Part shown: piece after piece, positions 51,464 to 61,257 of the stretch | How the letters are laid out: each line of letters opens with the position of its first letter | Numbering within the stretch: position 1 is the stretch's first letter | Assembly (NCBI RefSeq): GCF_033547075.1 | Contig: NZ_CP137891.1 | Coordinates: 3,038,001-3,102,000 of the forward strand | DNA length: 64,000 nt | Origin: Flavobacterium ardleyense | Lineage (GTDB): Bacteria > Bacteroidota > Bacteroidia > Flavobacteriales > Flavobacteriaceae | Direction of reading: 5' to 3' | Position numbers and translations under genes: made by a program | Notes under the pieces: model-generated | The model's database searches: none | Seen by the model: only the letters and a program-made list of their open reading frames with translations | Told to the model about the DNA's origin: nothing

Positions 51464-51786
51464 AATTTCTATATTATTTAAAATTCCTCATAGCTACTTA
51501 ATTCTTTTCAAAAGTAAAAAATTCGCACAATTGATCAATATTATTTCAATATAAAATTCTGCGAAACAATTTATTTGAAACTGTTCATTCGTAATTGGAG
51601 CAATCTCATAGAAAGCTATTATTTACTAATAAAATCTTCCTCCCTTTACGCTGATTGCTAATCGCTGAAAGCTAATTTCTTTTACCTCCTTCCCCAACGT
51701 TTATAAATTTTGCCGAGAGGCAGACAACAACTCTCTCTACTTCCGCAATTTTCTAGCAAAAGCAAAATCACTCAAGATTAAATGAT
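51464..51786. other. Intergenic stretch without gene
   Basis: About 320 bases with no open frame of note. A run GCTGATTGCTAATCGCTGAAAGC (51649-51671 approx.) is a low-complexity palindromic string similar in style to the core of the 104-bp array. Confidence 0.45.
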
Positions 51787-51794
51787 TATTTTTG
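51787..51794 (+). promoter_or_regulatory. Predicted -7 box of udk
   Basis: TATTTTTG matches TAnnTTTG, 22 bases before the udk ATG. Confidence 0.5.
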
Positions 51795-51816
51795 CCAAAT
51801 AAATAGAAGAAATATT

Positions 51817-52425
51817 ATGCTAATCATTGGAATTGCAGGTGGAACGGGAAGTGGAAAAACAACCGTAGTACATCAGATAATGAACGAATTGCCTGAGACT
51901 GAAGTTGGAATTATATCGCAAGATTCTTATTATAAAGAGACAACTGAACTTAGCTTTGATGAACGTGCACTGATAAATTTTGACCATCCTCGTGCCATTG
52001 ACTTTGAACTTTTGGTAGATCATCTTAAAGAACTAAAAGCTGGTAATGTAATTGAGCAACCAATTTATTCGTTTGTAACTCACAATCGTACCACCGATAC
52101 TATCATTACGCATCCCAGAAAAGTGATGATCGTAGAGGGGATTTTGATTTTGGCTAATGCCGAATTAAGAGAAATGTGTGACATCAAAATTTTTGTTCAC
52201 GCCGATCCTGACGAGAGACTTATCCGAAGATTAAAACGTGATATCGCCGAGCGAGGGCGCGATCTTGACGAGGTTTTAAACAGGTATCAAACTACTTTAA
52301 AACCAATGCACGAGCAGTTTATCGAGCCTACGAAAGCTTTTGCAGATATTATTATTCCAAACGACAAATACAATACTGTGGCAATTGATGTGGTGCGAGC
52401 GGTAATTACACAGCGATTAGTGTAA
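51817..52425 (+). CDS. udk: Uridine kinase
   Basis: Udk phosphorylates uridine and cytidine to UMP/CMP in pyrimidine salvage. The P-loop GIAGGTGSGKTTVV is at the N-terminus, QDSYYKE binds substrate, FDHPRAIDFELL is conserved, and the lid has RRLKRDIAERGRD. Length 202 is normal. It is followed by the FtsB-like gene 82 bases on, and then by mutA, a gene order common in flavobacteria. Confidence 0.95.
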   Translation: MLIIGIAGGTGSGKTTVVHQIMNELPETEVGIISQDSYYKETTELSFDERALINFDHPRAIDFELLVDHLKELKAGNVIEQPIYSFVTHNRTTDTIITHPRKVMIVEGILILANAELREMCDIKIFVHADPDERLIRRLKRDIAERGRDLDEVLNRYQTTLKPMHEQFIEPTKAFADIIIPNDKYNTVAIDVVRAVITQRLV

Positions 52426-52507
52426 AATAAGTTGTATTTTTAATGGTACATTTACCAATTGATACTAATAAATTATTTTCAACTATAAGTATCTCCATTT
52501 TTGAGCA

Positions 52508-52837
52508 ATGAAAAATCCCTATAAAGACAGAAACTGGTTCAAATTCATAAGCAATAAGTACATTTGGGTACTTTTGTTTTTTGTGAGTTGGATGCTTTTT
52601 TTGGACAACTATTCATATCTGGATCACAGGCTTTTGAATAAGCAAATTCAGGAGTTGGAAGATAATAAAGAGTATTATAAAGAAGAGATTAATCAGGATT
52701 TGAAAAGTATAAAATCTTTTAAGAATCCAGATCAAATCGAAAAATACGCAAGAGAAAAATATTATATGAAGCGGGAGAATGAAGACATTTACATCATCGA
52801 ATTTGAAGATGAAAATGGCGAGAAAGTCGAACGTTGA
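52508..52837 (+). CDS. FtsB/DivIC-like septum formation initiator protein
   Basis: A 109-residue bitopic membrane protein: one helix (IWVLLFFVSWMLFLDNYSYL, about 18-37), then a coiled coil (NKQIQELEDNKEYYKEEINQ) and the family motif NPDQIEKYAREKYYMKRENE. It would join the FtsQBL complex in division. It ends 24 bases before mutA. Confidence 0.9.
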   Translation: MKNPYKDRNWFKFISNKYIWVLLFFVSWMLFLDNYSYLDHRLLNKQIQELEDNKEYYKEEINQDLKSIKSFKNPDQIEKYAREKYYMKRENEDIYIIEFEDENGEKVER

Positions 52838-52861
52838 TTTTAAATAAAATAGCTACATCTA

Positions 52862-54232
52862 ATGTCAGAGCCAGTATACAGCAATTTCGATCCTATAAGT
52901 TCGAAGCAGTGGAAACAACAAATACAATTTGACCTCAAAGGCGCAGATTACAATGAGACGCTTATTTGGGAAAGCCTTGAAAATATTAAGGTAAAACCAT
53001 TTTACCATGGAGACGAAGACAATTCTGTACTTCAAACCAGAAAAAAATCAGACGGATTTTTAGTTTGCCAAGACATATTTGTATATGATTTGGAGAAATC
53101 AATTTTTCGCGCCAACGACAGTTTAAATCGCGGTGCCGAAAGTTTGTATTTCATTATCGAAGACAAAAATCTTGATATCAGTCGACTTATTAAGGAAGTT
53201 GCAATCGACAACACAACCATTTATTTTGAACTGCGTTTCCTTTCTGCCGAATTTACGAAAGATTTAGATTTAGCTGTGGCTAATAGAAATGCGACAGTTT
53301 TCGTATTATTAGATCCGATTCACAATTTGGCCAAAGACGGGAATTGGTTTGAAAGTACTCCAACTGATAATTTGGAATTCTTGAAATTGCAGACAGAAAC
53401 TCTAAAATCTGCTTCTGCCCTTTCAGTTGATGCAAGTCTTTATCAAAATGCGGGAGCAAATATTGTTCAGCAATTGGCTTATACACTTGCGCACGCAAAC
53501 GAATATTTGAATACGGTTGAATCAACTGATAAGCCGATGCTTTTGCAAATGGCAATTGGTTCGAACTACTTTTTCGAAATTGCCAAATTCCGAGCAATGC
53601 GGGTTCTTTATGAAACGCTTGCAAAAGAGTATAACAGCAATATTGAATGTCATATTTTGGCAAAGCCAAGCAAGCGCAACAAAACTATTTATGATTACAA
53701 CGTAAATTTATTACGCTCTACGACCGAATGTATGAGCGCAATTTTGGGCGGAGCTGATTCAGTTTCAAATATGCCTTACGATGTGCTTTACCATAAAAGC
53801 AATGAATTTGGGGAGCGTATTTCTCGAAATCAATTGCTGATTATGAAAGAGGAAAGTTATCTAGACAAAGTTGGGAATCCTGCAGACGGAAGCTATTATA
53901 TCGAATCGCTGACTAAGCAACTTGCAGAAAAGGCACTTGCATTGTTTAAAGATATCGAAGCAAACGGAGGATTTTTGAAACAATTGAAAGAAGGAACTAT
54001 CCAAAGAAAAATTATGGAGAATGCTGAAAAAGAGCAGGCTTTATTTGATTCTGGAAAAGAAGTTTTGATTGGTACAAATAAGCATCCGAACAAGAATGAT
54101 AGAATGTCTGGCGATATGGAATTATTTCCTTTTCAGAAATTCAAATCCAAGAAAACAATATTACAACCTATTGTAGAAAAGCGACTTTCGGAGAAATCTG
54201 AACAAGAAAGACTCGATAGCGAAAAAGAATAG
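52862..54232 (+). CDS. mutA: Methylmalonyl-CoA mutase small subunit
   Basis: MutA pairs with MutB to interconvert succinyl-CoA and methylmalonyl-CoA. This 456-residue chain has the mutase-barrel part only (SSKQWKQQIQFDLKGADYNE, YNVNLLRSTTECMSAILGGA, NPADGSYYIESLTKQLAEKA) and no C-terminal cobalamin domain, as in short flavobacterial small subunits. In most relatives mutB follows directly; here two orphan genes lie between, and the last 21 bases before the final stop base recur at 55325-55345. Confidence 0.93.
   Translation: MSEPVYSNFDPISSKQWKQQIQFDLKGADYNETLIWESLENIKVKPFYHGDEDNSVLQTRKKSDGFLVCQDIFVYDLEKSIFRANDSLNRGAESLYFIIEDKNLDISRLIKEVAIDNTTIYFELRFLSAEFTKDLDLAVANRNATVFVLLDPIHNLAKDGNWFESTPTDNLEFLKLQTETLKSASALSVDASLYQNAGANIVQQLAYTLAHANEYLNTVESTDKPMLLQMAIGSNYFFEIAKFRAMRVLYETLAKEYNSNIECHILAKPSKRNKTIYDYNVNLLRSTTECMSAILGGADSVSNMPYDVLYHKSNEFGERISRNQLLIMKEESYLDKVGNPADGSYYIESLTKQLAEKALALFKDIEANGGFLKQLKEGTIQRKIMENAEKEQALFDSGKEVLIGTNKHPNKNDRMSGDMELFPFQKFKSKKTILQPIVEKRLSEKSEQERLDSEKE
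54211..54231 (+). repeat. 21-bp direct repeat at the mutA 3' end, copy 1
   Basis: ACTCGATAGCGAAAAAGAATA lies in the last codons of mutA and is identical to 55325-55345. The two copies bracket the orphan gene pair. Confidence 0.85.
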
Positions 54233-54307
54233 GATTTCCCTATCATAAGTCTCAATACATTTATTAAAATCAAACCACATTAGAAATACAGTTTTAAATA
54301 ACACATT

Positions 54308-54811
54308 ATGGAATTAAAACAAACTATAGAAAATTTAAATTTTCCAAATAAATATCAAGATGTAATTAATAAAATCGATTTAAATAAAACAAATGATTTT
54401 GTCAAGGCGATGCTTAATACAATAGTAAAAAAATATGGCATTTCAAATGTTGGTAGCGAAATTAGATTTGATAATTCAAATTCAAAAGTAAGCACACATC
54501 TTACACATATAATTGAAGTTGGAGGATTAAAAATCATTTCAGACAACAATCTAAATATTGATGATAAAAATAATTTTCAAAACATAATTGTTGCTGTGGC
54601 GCTTGTGTTAAATTGTAGTTTAGCAATTGAGCTTAAAAATTTGAAAATATACGATGGAAGGAGCTCGAATTATTATAACAATGATGCCCTTCTTACAATT
54701 GTCCAAAGATTAGCTAATCACACAATTAGCGGAATGTCATATTCTAATGGCTTTGAACATCACGCAACTTTAATGATTATGAATAACTTAGTAAGTCAAT
54801 TGACAGATTAG
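54308..54811 (+). CDS. Hypothetical protein between mutA and mutB
   Basis: A 167-residue protein I do not recognise. It is rich in Asn, Ile and Lys and more AT-rich than mutA and mutB. Secondary pattern: an N-terminal helix, a strand pair (THLTHIIEVGGLKIISDN), a hydrophobic helix (NFQNIIVAVALVLNCSLAIE), and a C-terminal helix with FEHHATLMIMNNLV. No signal peptide. It lies 15 bases upstream of the second orphan gene and inside an insertion flanked by direct repeats, so horizontal gain is likely. Confidence 0.65.
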   Translation: MELKQTIENLNFPNKYQDVINKIDLNKTNDFVKAMLNTIVKKYGISNVGSEIRFDNSNSKVSTHLTHIIEVGGLKIISDNNLNIDDKNNFQNIIVAVALVLNCSLAIELKNLKIYDGRSSNYYNNDALLTIVQRLANHTISGMSYSNGFEHHATLMIMNNLVSQLTD

Positions 54812-54825
54812 ATTATGTTGGAATT

Positions 54826-55215
54826 ATGAATTTAGTTGAACTTGAAGAATGTAAGGCAGGTTTTATTCTTAAAGGTATTATAAACCATAGATCCAGAGGA
54901 CATTTCATAATATTTCTTGAACATTACTATTTTCCTGATTTCATTGGTGCGATGATTTCGACTAAAAATACTGGAAACCAAAATATATTGATGTCAGAGG
55001 GTCATTTTGAAGAAACCTTTGAAGATGGCACAGTTTGCAAAGTCAAGTTTAAAGATTCATATCTTGTTCCAGCAAAACTTCATAAATTTTTTGACATGGG
55101 TCCTTTTGAATTATGTGGAGTTTTAACAAACGATGGAATCAGATTTATCACCAAGAATTTAGAAAATTTCAAAGTAGAAAGTTGGGCTAATTACTTAGAA
55201 AAGGAAAAGTTTTAA
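54826..55215 (+). CDS. Hypothetical protein, second orphan between mutA and mutB
   Basis: A 129-residue protein of unknown family. It has mixed beta structure (KAGFILKGIINHRSRGHFII, CKVKFKDSYLVPAKLHKFF) and ends in a short charged helix. No signal peptide or membrane segment. It starts 14 bases after the first orphan gene and is probably cotranscribed. The pair could act together (for example as an immunity or effector couple), but nothing in the sequence proves it. Confidence 0.62.
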   Translation: MNLVELEECKAGFILKGIINHRSRGHFIIFLEHYYFPDFIGAMISTKNTGNQNILMSEGHFEETFEDGTVCKVKFKDSYLVPAKLHKFFDMGPFELCGVLTNDGIRFITKNLENFKVESWANYLEKEKF

Positions 55216-55324
55216 GATATATTACGAAATATAATTTTACAAACTCGGAAAGGGATGGCTTCTTAATATAATTCATTAAGCGATTTAAATATTAAGAAAT
55301 TATTCTTGACTAAAAGAAAGAAAA

Positions 55325-55345
55325 ACTCGATAGCGAAAAAGAATA
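55325..55345 (+). repeat. 21-bp direct repeat, copy 2 (displaced mutA 3' end)
   Basis: Identical to 54211-54231. Read in the mutA frame from GAAAAACTCG it would give KLDSEKE then TAA, so it looks like the end of an ancestral mutA that the insertion separated from the gene. Confidence 0.8.
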
Positions 55346-55399
55346 AGACTAAGCCGATTTCAAAGTAATAGCAAAGTCGAATGTATTTTAGTACATATT

Positions 55400-57529
55400 A
55401 TGAAAAGAAAAAATCTTGAAAATCTTCAATTAAAAGAAACGAACTCGGTACAAGAGAAGTCGAATAAACTTTTTATGACTGCCGAGGACATCGAATTGAA
55501 GTCTCATTATACAAAGGAGGATACAGACCATTTGACTCACTTAGATTATGGAGCTGGCTTTGCGCCAAATTTGCGCGGACCCTATTCTACAATGTACGTG
55601 CGTCGTCCGTGGACAATTCGTCAATATGCAGGTTTTAGTACTGCCGAGGAAAGTAATGCTTTTTACAAACGAAATCTTGCTGCGGGACAAAAAGGTCTTT
55701 CGATAGCATTTGATCTACCTACGCATCGCGGTTACGATAGTGATCACGAGCGTGTGGTTGGAGATGTCGGAAAAGCTGGAGTTGCCATTGATTCTGTCGA
55801 AGATATGAAAGTATTATTCGATCAGATTCCACTGGACGAAATGTCGGTTTCGATGACCATGAATGGCGCGGTACTTCCTATTATGGCGTTTTATATTGTG
55901 GCTGCCGAAGAGCAAGGTGTGCCGTTAGTAAAATTGTCTGGAACGATTCAGAATGATATTTTGAAGGAGTTTATGGTTCGAAATACATACATCTATCCTC
56001 CAAAACCTTCGATGCAGATTATTGCGGATATTTTTGAATATACTTCTAATAAAATGCCGAAGTTCAACTCGATTTCTATTTCGGGTTATCACATGCAAGA
56101 AGCGGGTGCAACGGCAGATATTGAACTTGCCTATACCCTCGCCGATGGTTTGGAATATATCCGAACTGGACTTGCCACCGGAATGAAAATTGACGAATTC
56201 GCACCTAGACTTTCATTTTTCTGGGCAATTGGAATGAATCACTTTATGGAAATTGCCAAGATGCGTGCGGCTAGAATGTTATGGGCAAAAATCGTATCGC
56301 AGTTTAATCCAACCGATCAAAAATCTTTGGCTTTGCGTACGCATTGTCAGACTTCCGGATGGAGCCTTACTGAGCAAGATCCTTTTAATAATGTGGCGCG
56401 AACTACGATCGAAGCAGCTGCGGCGGCTTTTGGAGGTACTCAATCGCTACATACAAATGCACTAGACGAGGCGATTGCCTTGCCAACTGATTTCTCTGCG
56501 AGAATTGCTAGAAATACTCAGATTTTCTTGCAGGAAGAGACAAAAATCACTAAAACTGTCGATCCTTGGGGAGGCAGTTATTACGTAGAATCTTTGACGA
56601 ATGAACTTGCCGAAAGTGCTTGGAAACTGATCGAAGAAGTTGAAGAGCTCGGTGGAATGACCAAAGCGATTGAAGCTGGAATTCCAAAACTTCGTATTGA
56701 AGAAGCAGCAGCAAGAAAGCAGGCTCGTATTGATAGCACTCAAGATGTGATTGTCGGGATTAATAAATACCGACTTCAGAAAGAAGATCCACTTCAGATT
56801 CTTGATGTCGATAATCAGATGGTGCGAAGACAACAACTAGAATTGTTGGCAAAAATAAAATCAGAACGCGATTCTGCCAAAGTGCAAGAAGCGTTAAACG
56901 ACCTTATAGAATGTGCTAAAACTGGTAAAGGAAATTTACTAGAATTAGCCGTGATTGCAGCTAGATACAGAGCAACTTTAGGTGAAATTAGCGATGCTCT
57001 GGAAACAGTTTTCGGAAGATATAAAGCACAAATTAAATCTTTTAGCGGCGTGTATAGCAAAGAAATTAAAGACGACAAAAGCTTTGAAGAGGCAAAACAA
57101 TTAGCCAATAAATTTGCCGAAATGGAAGGGCGACGACCACGAATTATGGTTGCCAAAATGGGACAAGACGGTCACGATCGAGGTGCGAAAGTCGTTTCGA
57201 CTGGTTATGCCGATGTAGGATTTGACGTGGATATTGGCCCATTATTCCAAACTCCGGCGGAGGCTGCGAAGCAAGCGGTAGAAAATGACGTGCATATTTT
57301 GGGCGTATCATCTCTCGCGGCGGGGCACAAAACACTAGTTCCGCAGGTAATTGAGGAGCTTAAAAAGTACGGGCGCGAAGACATTATGGTTATTGTGGGC
57401 GGCGTGATTCCGTCTCAGGATTATCAATATTTGTTTGATGCGGGCGCGGCGGCGGTTTTTGGTCCAGGTACAAAAATTAGCGAAGCAGCGATTTTATTAC
57501 TTAAAATTTTGATGGACGAAGAGGTTTAA
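55400..57529 (+). CDS. mutB: Methylmalonyl-CoA mutase large subunit
   Basis: The catalytic, B12-binding subunit (709 residues). The barrel contains [33 protein letters not shown] and [15 protein letters not shown]. The C-terminal cobalamin domain carries [12 protein letters not shown], the DxHxxG ligand loop with the lower-ligand His, and GGVIPSQDY. With MutA it moves carbon between propionate and the TCA cycle. Its GTPase chaperone gene meaB lies at 1604-2716. A terminator follows at 57551. Confidence 0.97.
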   Translation: MKRKNLENLQLKETNSVQEKSNKLFMTAEDIELKSHYTKEDTDHLTHLDYGAGFAPNLRGPYSTMYVRRPWTIRQYAGFSTAEESNAFYKRNLAAGQKGLSIAFDLPTHRGYDSDHERVVGDVGKAGVAIDSVEDMKVLFDQIPLDEMSVSMTMNGAVLPIMAFYIVAAEEQGVPLVKLSGTIQNDILKEFMVRNTYIYPPKPSMQIIADIFEYTSNKMPKFNSISISGYHMQEAGATADIELAYTLADGLEYIRTGLATGMKIDEFAPRLSFFWAIGMNHFMEIAKMRAARMLWAKIVSQFNPTDQKSLALRTHCQTSGWSLTEQDPFNNVARTTIEAAAAAFGGTQSLHTNALDEAIALPTDFSARIARNTQIFLQEETKITKTVDPWGGSYYVESLTNELAESAWKLIEEVEELGGMTKAIEAGIPKLRIEEAAARKQARIDSTQDVIVGINKYRLQKEDPLQILDVDNQMVRRQQLELLAKIKSERDSAKVQEALNDLIECAKTGKGNLLELAVIAARYRATLGEISDALETVFGRYKAQIKSFSGVYSKEIKDDKSFEEAKQLANKFAEMEGRRPRIMVAKMGQDGHDRGAKVVSTGYADVGFDVDIGPLFQTPAEAAKQAVENDVHILGVSSLAAGHKTLVPQVIEELKKYGREDIMVIVGGVIPSQDYQYLFDAGAAAVFGPGTKISEAAILLLKILMDEEV

Positions 57530-57550
57530 GTACTTCTAAAATATATGTTG

Positions 57551-57589
57551 AAAATCCTTCTTTCCTATTGTAGAAAGAAGGATTTTTTT
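57551..57589 (+). terminator. Terminator after mutB
   Basis: AAATCCTTCTTTC pairs with GAAAGAAGGATTT (13 bp) around an 8-base loop, followed by TTTTG. Confidence 0.9.
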
Positions 57590-57622
57590 GTTGGATTAAT
57601 TTCACAATGTCTTGTATGGCGG

Positions 57623-57784
57623 GGTTTTGCGCAAGGGATGGGAGTGGCATCCTTTGCTGCCTTCCGAAAATTTTATTGCTTGAAAATAATAATTTCTGGC
57701 AGCAAAGATACAGCGGACAGCCCGGCCCGAGCCACCTTTTGGCTCAATGCTAAGATGTACGTTGTGGCTCGGGATGCGCCCAAA
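57623..57784 (+). repeat. Dispersed hairpin element, family B copy 2
   Basis: Frame GCGCAAGGGATGG, GTGGCATCC, ACAGCGGACAGCCCG, GGGATGCGCCCAA. The first arms are TTTGCTGCC/GGCAGCAAA, the second CCCGAGCCAC/GTGGCTCGGG. The arms differ wholly from copy 1 at 11961-12110 but pair as well. Confidence 0.75.
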
Positions 57785-57820
57785 AAATAATCATCGTTGT
57801 TATCATAATTTGAATTATTT

Positions 57821-57904
57821 GGAGCTTTTTCCCGCTGTCCGTTATAGCTTTGCCGCCCAAAAGAGGGCCGGCAAAGGCTGCCACTGCCATCAGGGCTAGG
57901 GCAC
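57821..57904 (-). repeat. Short family A-like hairpin element
   Basis: On the reverse strand it runs from GTGCCCTAGCCCTGATGGCA to GCGGGAAAAAGCTCC, with stem TTTGCCGGCCC/GGGCGGCAAA. It keeps the family A end sequences but has a single short arm and no AGCGACC apex. It lies 36 bases beyond the family B copy; together they fill most of the gap 57590-58024. Confidence 0.65.
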
Positions 57905-58024
57905 TTTTGCTATCAAGACAATTCGTTATAAGTTTCCCAAAAAGCATCCTTATCAGAGGGAAAACCTCAGCAAATACAGAACTAATTACTATCTTTAGCA
58001 ACTTCAAAAATATAAAAAACTCAA

Positions 58025-60139
58025 ATGAAAAAGTCTCTTTGTATTCTGTCAGTCTTTATGCTTGCACCAATTGTGACCCACGCTCAGAAAAAAATTGTCT
58101 ATCCAAAAACGGATACCGTTGAACAATCTGATGATTATTTTGGAACCAAAATTAGCGATCCATATCGTTGGCTTGAGGACGATACTTCGAATAAAACTGC
58201 AAGATGGGTGGTTGCTCAAAATGCGGTAACTAATGCTTATTTGGACGCAATTCCGTATCGTGATAAGCTGAAAAACAGAATTGCAGAGTTGATGAACTAC
58301 CCAAAATACGGGGCGCCAAGCAAAAAAGGTGAGTTCTATACTTTCTTTAAAAATGATGGTTTGCAAAATCAAGCTGTACTGTACGTACAAAAAGGTCTTG
58401 ATGGAACCGCAGAAGTTTTGCTAGATCCAAACAAATTATCCAATGATGGAACGGTGGCACTACAAGCGGTAGAAGTTTCGAAAAATCAGAAATATATGGC
58501 CTACACTGTTTCTGCTTCAGGAAGTGACTGGCAGACTGGATATGTGATGGATTTTAAAACCAAAAAACTAATTTCTGACAAATTAGAAAATCTAAAATTC
58601 TCAAGTATTTCTTGGAATGGAGATGATGGTTTTTACTATAACGGACACTCAAAACCAACGGATGAAGCAACAAAGTTTAGCGCTTCGACTGAATATCAAA
58701 AGGTTTTCTATCATAAAATAGGAACGCCGCAAACTAGCGATGTTTTAATTTATGAGGATAAAATTAATGCTCGCCGATTTGTTTCGGCAAAATTAACCAA
58801 AGACGCTCGCTATTTAATTTTGAATATTTCTGAAGGTACAGACGGAAATGAATTGAAGGTTAAAAATTTGAAAAATCCAAAGGGTGAATTTCAGACTCTG
58901 ATCAAAGGTTTTAATACAAATGCATCGATAATTGAGACTTCTGACGACAAATTATTGCTGCTTACCAATCAAGATGCGCCAAACTATAAATTGGTTTTGA
59001 TTGATCCAAAGATGCCCGCAAAAGAAAATTGGAAAACGATAATTCCGGAAGAAAAGGAAAAATTACAAAACGTAACGACAGCTGGAGGAAAATTATTTGC
59101 CTCTTACCTAAAGGACGCTTCAACTCAAATGAAGCAATTTGATTACGCTGGAAAATTTGAATACGATGTGAAATTCCCAGTAGTAGGAACAGCTTCAGGA
59201 TTTTCGGCAGATAAAAAAGAAACTACTTTGTTGTATTCTTTTACTTCGTTTATCTACCCCACAACGATTTTCAAGTACGATATCGCAAAAGGAACATCGG
59301 AAATTTACAGAAAATCCGAAGCGAAGTTTAATTCAGAAAACTTTATCACTAAACAAATTTTTTACACAAGTACAGATGGAACAAAAGTCCCGATGTTTAT
59401 CACTCATAAAAAGGGTGTGAAGCTTGACGGAACGAATCCGACTTTGCTTTATGCTTATGGAGGATTTAATATCAGCCTTACTCCTTCTTTCTCTGAATCG
59501 AATATTGCATTTATCGAAAATGGTGGAATCTACTGCGTTGCTTCCCTTCGTGGTGGCGGCGAATATGGCGAAGAATGGCATAAAGGTGGAATGTTAGACA
59601 AAAAACAAAATGTTTTTGACGACTTTATCACCGCTGCAGAATATTTAATTTCAGAGAAATATACTTCAAGCGAACGTCTTGCAATTCGTGGTGGAAGTAA
59701 CGGCGGACTACTTGTAGGAGCGGTTATGACTCAAAGACCAGAACTTTTTAAAGTTGCAATTCCTCAAGTTGGAGTGTTGGATATGCTGCGTTTCCACAAA
59801 TTTACTGTTGGTTGGGGTTGGGTTGTAGAATATGGAAGTAGTGAGAATGAAAAAGATTTTAATAATTTGATCAAATATTCACCGTTACACAATCTGAAAG
59901 CAAATGTTTGCTATCCTGCAACGTTGATAACTACGGCCGATCACGATGATAGAGTTGTGCCTGCGCACTCTTTTAAATTTGCTGCCGAACTACAAAAGGT
60001 GCAATCTTGCAACAACCCAGCGCTTATCAGAATTGATACAAATGCGGGACACGGTGCAGGAAAACCAACTTCTAAAGTAATTGCCGAAGCTGCTGATATC
60101 TGGAGTTTTATATTTTATAATATGGGAGTAAAAATCTAA
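58025..60139 (+). CDS. Prolyl oligopeptidase family serine peptidase (S9)
   Basis: An exported endopeptidase that cuts short peptides after proline. The signal peptide ends in THAQ. Then comes a seven-bladed propeller (about 80-420) and the hydrolase domain with Ser558 in RGGSNGGLL, the Asp in ADHDDRVVPAHS and His676 in AGHGAGKPT. Length 704 is standard. It is monocistronic, with a strong terminator after the stop. It is probably periplasmic and helps peptide use, as the M1 lipoprotein at 10090 would. Confidence 0.95.
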   Translation: MKKSLCILSVFMLAPIVTHAQKKIVYPKTDTVEQSDDYFGTKISDPYRWLEDDTSNKTARWVVAQNAVTNAYLDAIPYRDKLKNRIAELMNYPKYGAPSKKGEFYTFFKNDGLQNQAVLYVQKGLDGTAEVLLDPNKLSNDGTVALQAVEVSKNQKYMAYTVSASGSDWQTGYVMDFKTKKLISDKLENLKFSSISWNGDDGFYYNGHSKPTDEATKFSASTEYQKVFYHKIGTPQTSDVLIYEDKINARRFVSAKLTKDARYLILNISEGTDGNELKVKNLKNPKGEFQTLIKGFNTNASIIETSDDKLLLLTNQDAPNYKLVLIDPKMPAKENWKTIIPEEKEKLQNVTTAGGKLFASYLKDASTQMKQFDYAGKFEYDVKFPVVGTASGFSADKKETTLLYSFTSFIYPTTIFKYDIAKGTSEIYRKSEAKFNSENFITKQIFYTSTDGTKVPMFITHKKGVKLDGTNPTLLYAYGGFNISLTPSFSESNIAFIENGGIYCVASLRGGGEYGEEWHKGGMLDKKQNVFDDFITAAEYLISEKYTSSERLAIRGGSNGGLLVGAVMTQRPELFKVAIPQVGVLDMLRFHKFTVGWGWVVEYGSSENEKDFNNLIKYSPLHNLKANVCYPATLITTADHDDRVVPAHSFKFAAELQKVQSCNNPALIRIDTNAGHGAGKPTSKVIAEAADIWSFIFYNMGVKI

Positions 60140-60160
60140 GAAGATTTTATAAATTTTTAA

Positions 60161-60203
60161 AAAGCCGGAAGCCATGTTAAAGACATTACTTCCGGCTTTT
60201 TTT
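60161..60203 (+). terminator. Terminator of the S9 peptidase gene
   Basis: AAAGCCGGAAG pairs perfectly with CTTCCGGCTTT (11 bp) around a 17-base loop, followed by a T-run. Confidence 0.9.
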
Positions 60204-60361
60204 ATTATTATTTTCCAATTTAATCTTTCATTATAAAAAAAAATGTCATCATATAGATGTCAGATGCAACTAATGCATATATTTATCATAACAAACAAAC
60301 TTGAATAGGAATATTTAAGTAAATAATTTCATGAATCTCACATTATAAAAATACATTAATT

Positions 60362-61153
60362 ATGAAAAAAGTAATTTGGCTTTTAGCCCTAATCGTTTCT
60401 GTTACAGCTTGCTCTAAGGACGAAATAAATCCCACACCTGGCGACTCATCTGTCGATTATTACCCGCTAAAAACAGGAAATACTTGGAAATATTCGGCAG
60501 TAAATGATCAAGCAACAACTCAAGATGTTCTTTCTGTGAGCGGACAAACAACTATTGCTGGAAAAAATTATTTTACAATGCAGGCAGAAAATATTCCTAC
60601 AGGTTTTTATACGTCATCAGTAAATGGACAATCTTTGAGAAGTGAAAATAATACCATATATATGACGGGCACTTTAGATTTTAATTTAGGAGAATTTCTT
60701 CCAATAAATCTTAATTTAAACGATTTTATTCTTGTAAAGAGTGGCGCGGCAAATTCTCAATTGCTTTCGACGGTTTCAGGAAGTATGAGCCAAACTTTCG
60801 AAAACATTCCACTTAGTGCAAATTATACGCTCTCTACAATAAATCAAAATTCATTGCCGTCATATACGTCGCAGGGCGTTGTATATAATGATGTAAAAGT
60901 AGTGAAGTTTGCATTGAATATGAAAGTTACTGCAACGGTAAATTTGGGAGGCTTTCCTCTAAATTTTACCATCCTTGAAAGTCAGGATGTAATTTCCTCT
61001 ATTCAATACTATGCTAGAAACGTTGGAATGGTTCATGCAGAAACCATATTAAGTTATAATTTGCAAGATTTATCAAATTTTCCCATAGAATTGCCAATAC
61101 CTCAATCCGAGACAATGCTTTCTAATGAATTCTTGATTGACTTTTCGGAGTAA
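60362..61153 (+). CDS. Hypothetical lipoprotein
   Basis: A 263-residue lipoprotein (VTAC, Cys17) with no family I can name. After an Asp/Pro-rich linker comes YYPLKTGNTWKYSAVNDQ, a motif common at the start of secreted Bacteroidota beta-proteins, and the rest is predicted beta-strand rich in Ser, Thr and Asn. It stands alone between two terminator-bounded genes. A weak TATATTTA (about 60268-60275) may be its -7 box. Surface exposure is possible. Confidence 0.75.
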   Translation: MKKVIWLLALIVSVTACSKDEINPTPGDSSVDYYPLKTGNTWKYSAVNDQATTQDVLSVSGQTTIAGKNYFTMQAENIPTGFYTSSVNGQSLRSENNTIYMTGTLDFNLGEFLPINLNLNDFILVKSGAANSQLLSTVSGSMSQTFENIPLSANYTLSTINQNSLPSYTSQGVVYNDVKVVKFALNMKVTATVNLGGFPLNFTILESQDVISSIQYYARNVGMVHAETILSYNLQDLSNFPIELPIPQSETMLSNEFLIDFSE

Positions 61154-61224
61154 TTACGTTTTAAATTTATGTTTTCCGTTGTTAATATTTGCACAATTTT
61201 GAATTTCTCAACATTGCAAAGTGT

Positions 61225-61232
61225 TAAATTTG
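61225..61232 (+). promoter_or_regulatory. Predicted -7 box of the barrel protein at 61258
   Basis: TAAATTTG matches TAnnTTTG, 25 bases before the ATG. A TTTG at 61198-61201 is 23 bases upstream, slightly long for a -33 box. Confidence 0.55.
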
Positions 61233-61257
61233 CGCCACTAACTAAATTAAATCAATT

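Noticed and set aside
57545..57790. 81-codon plus-strand frame after mutB
   Set aside because: It spans the mutB terminator and the family B hairpin element; the frame is a by-product of the repeat.
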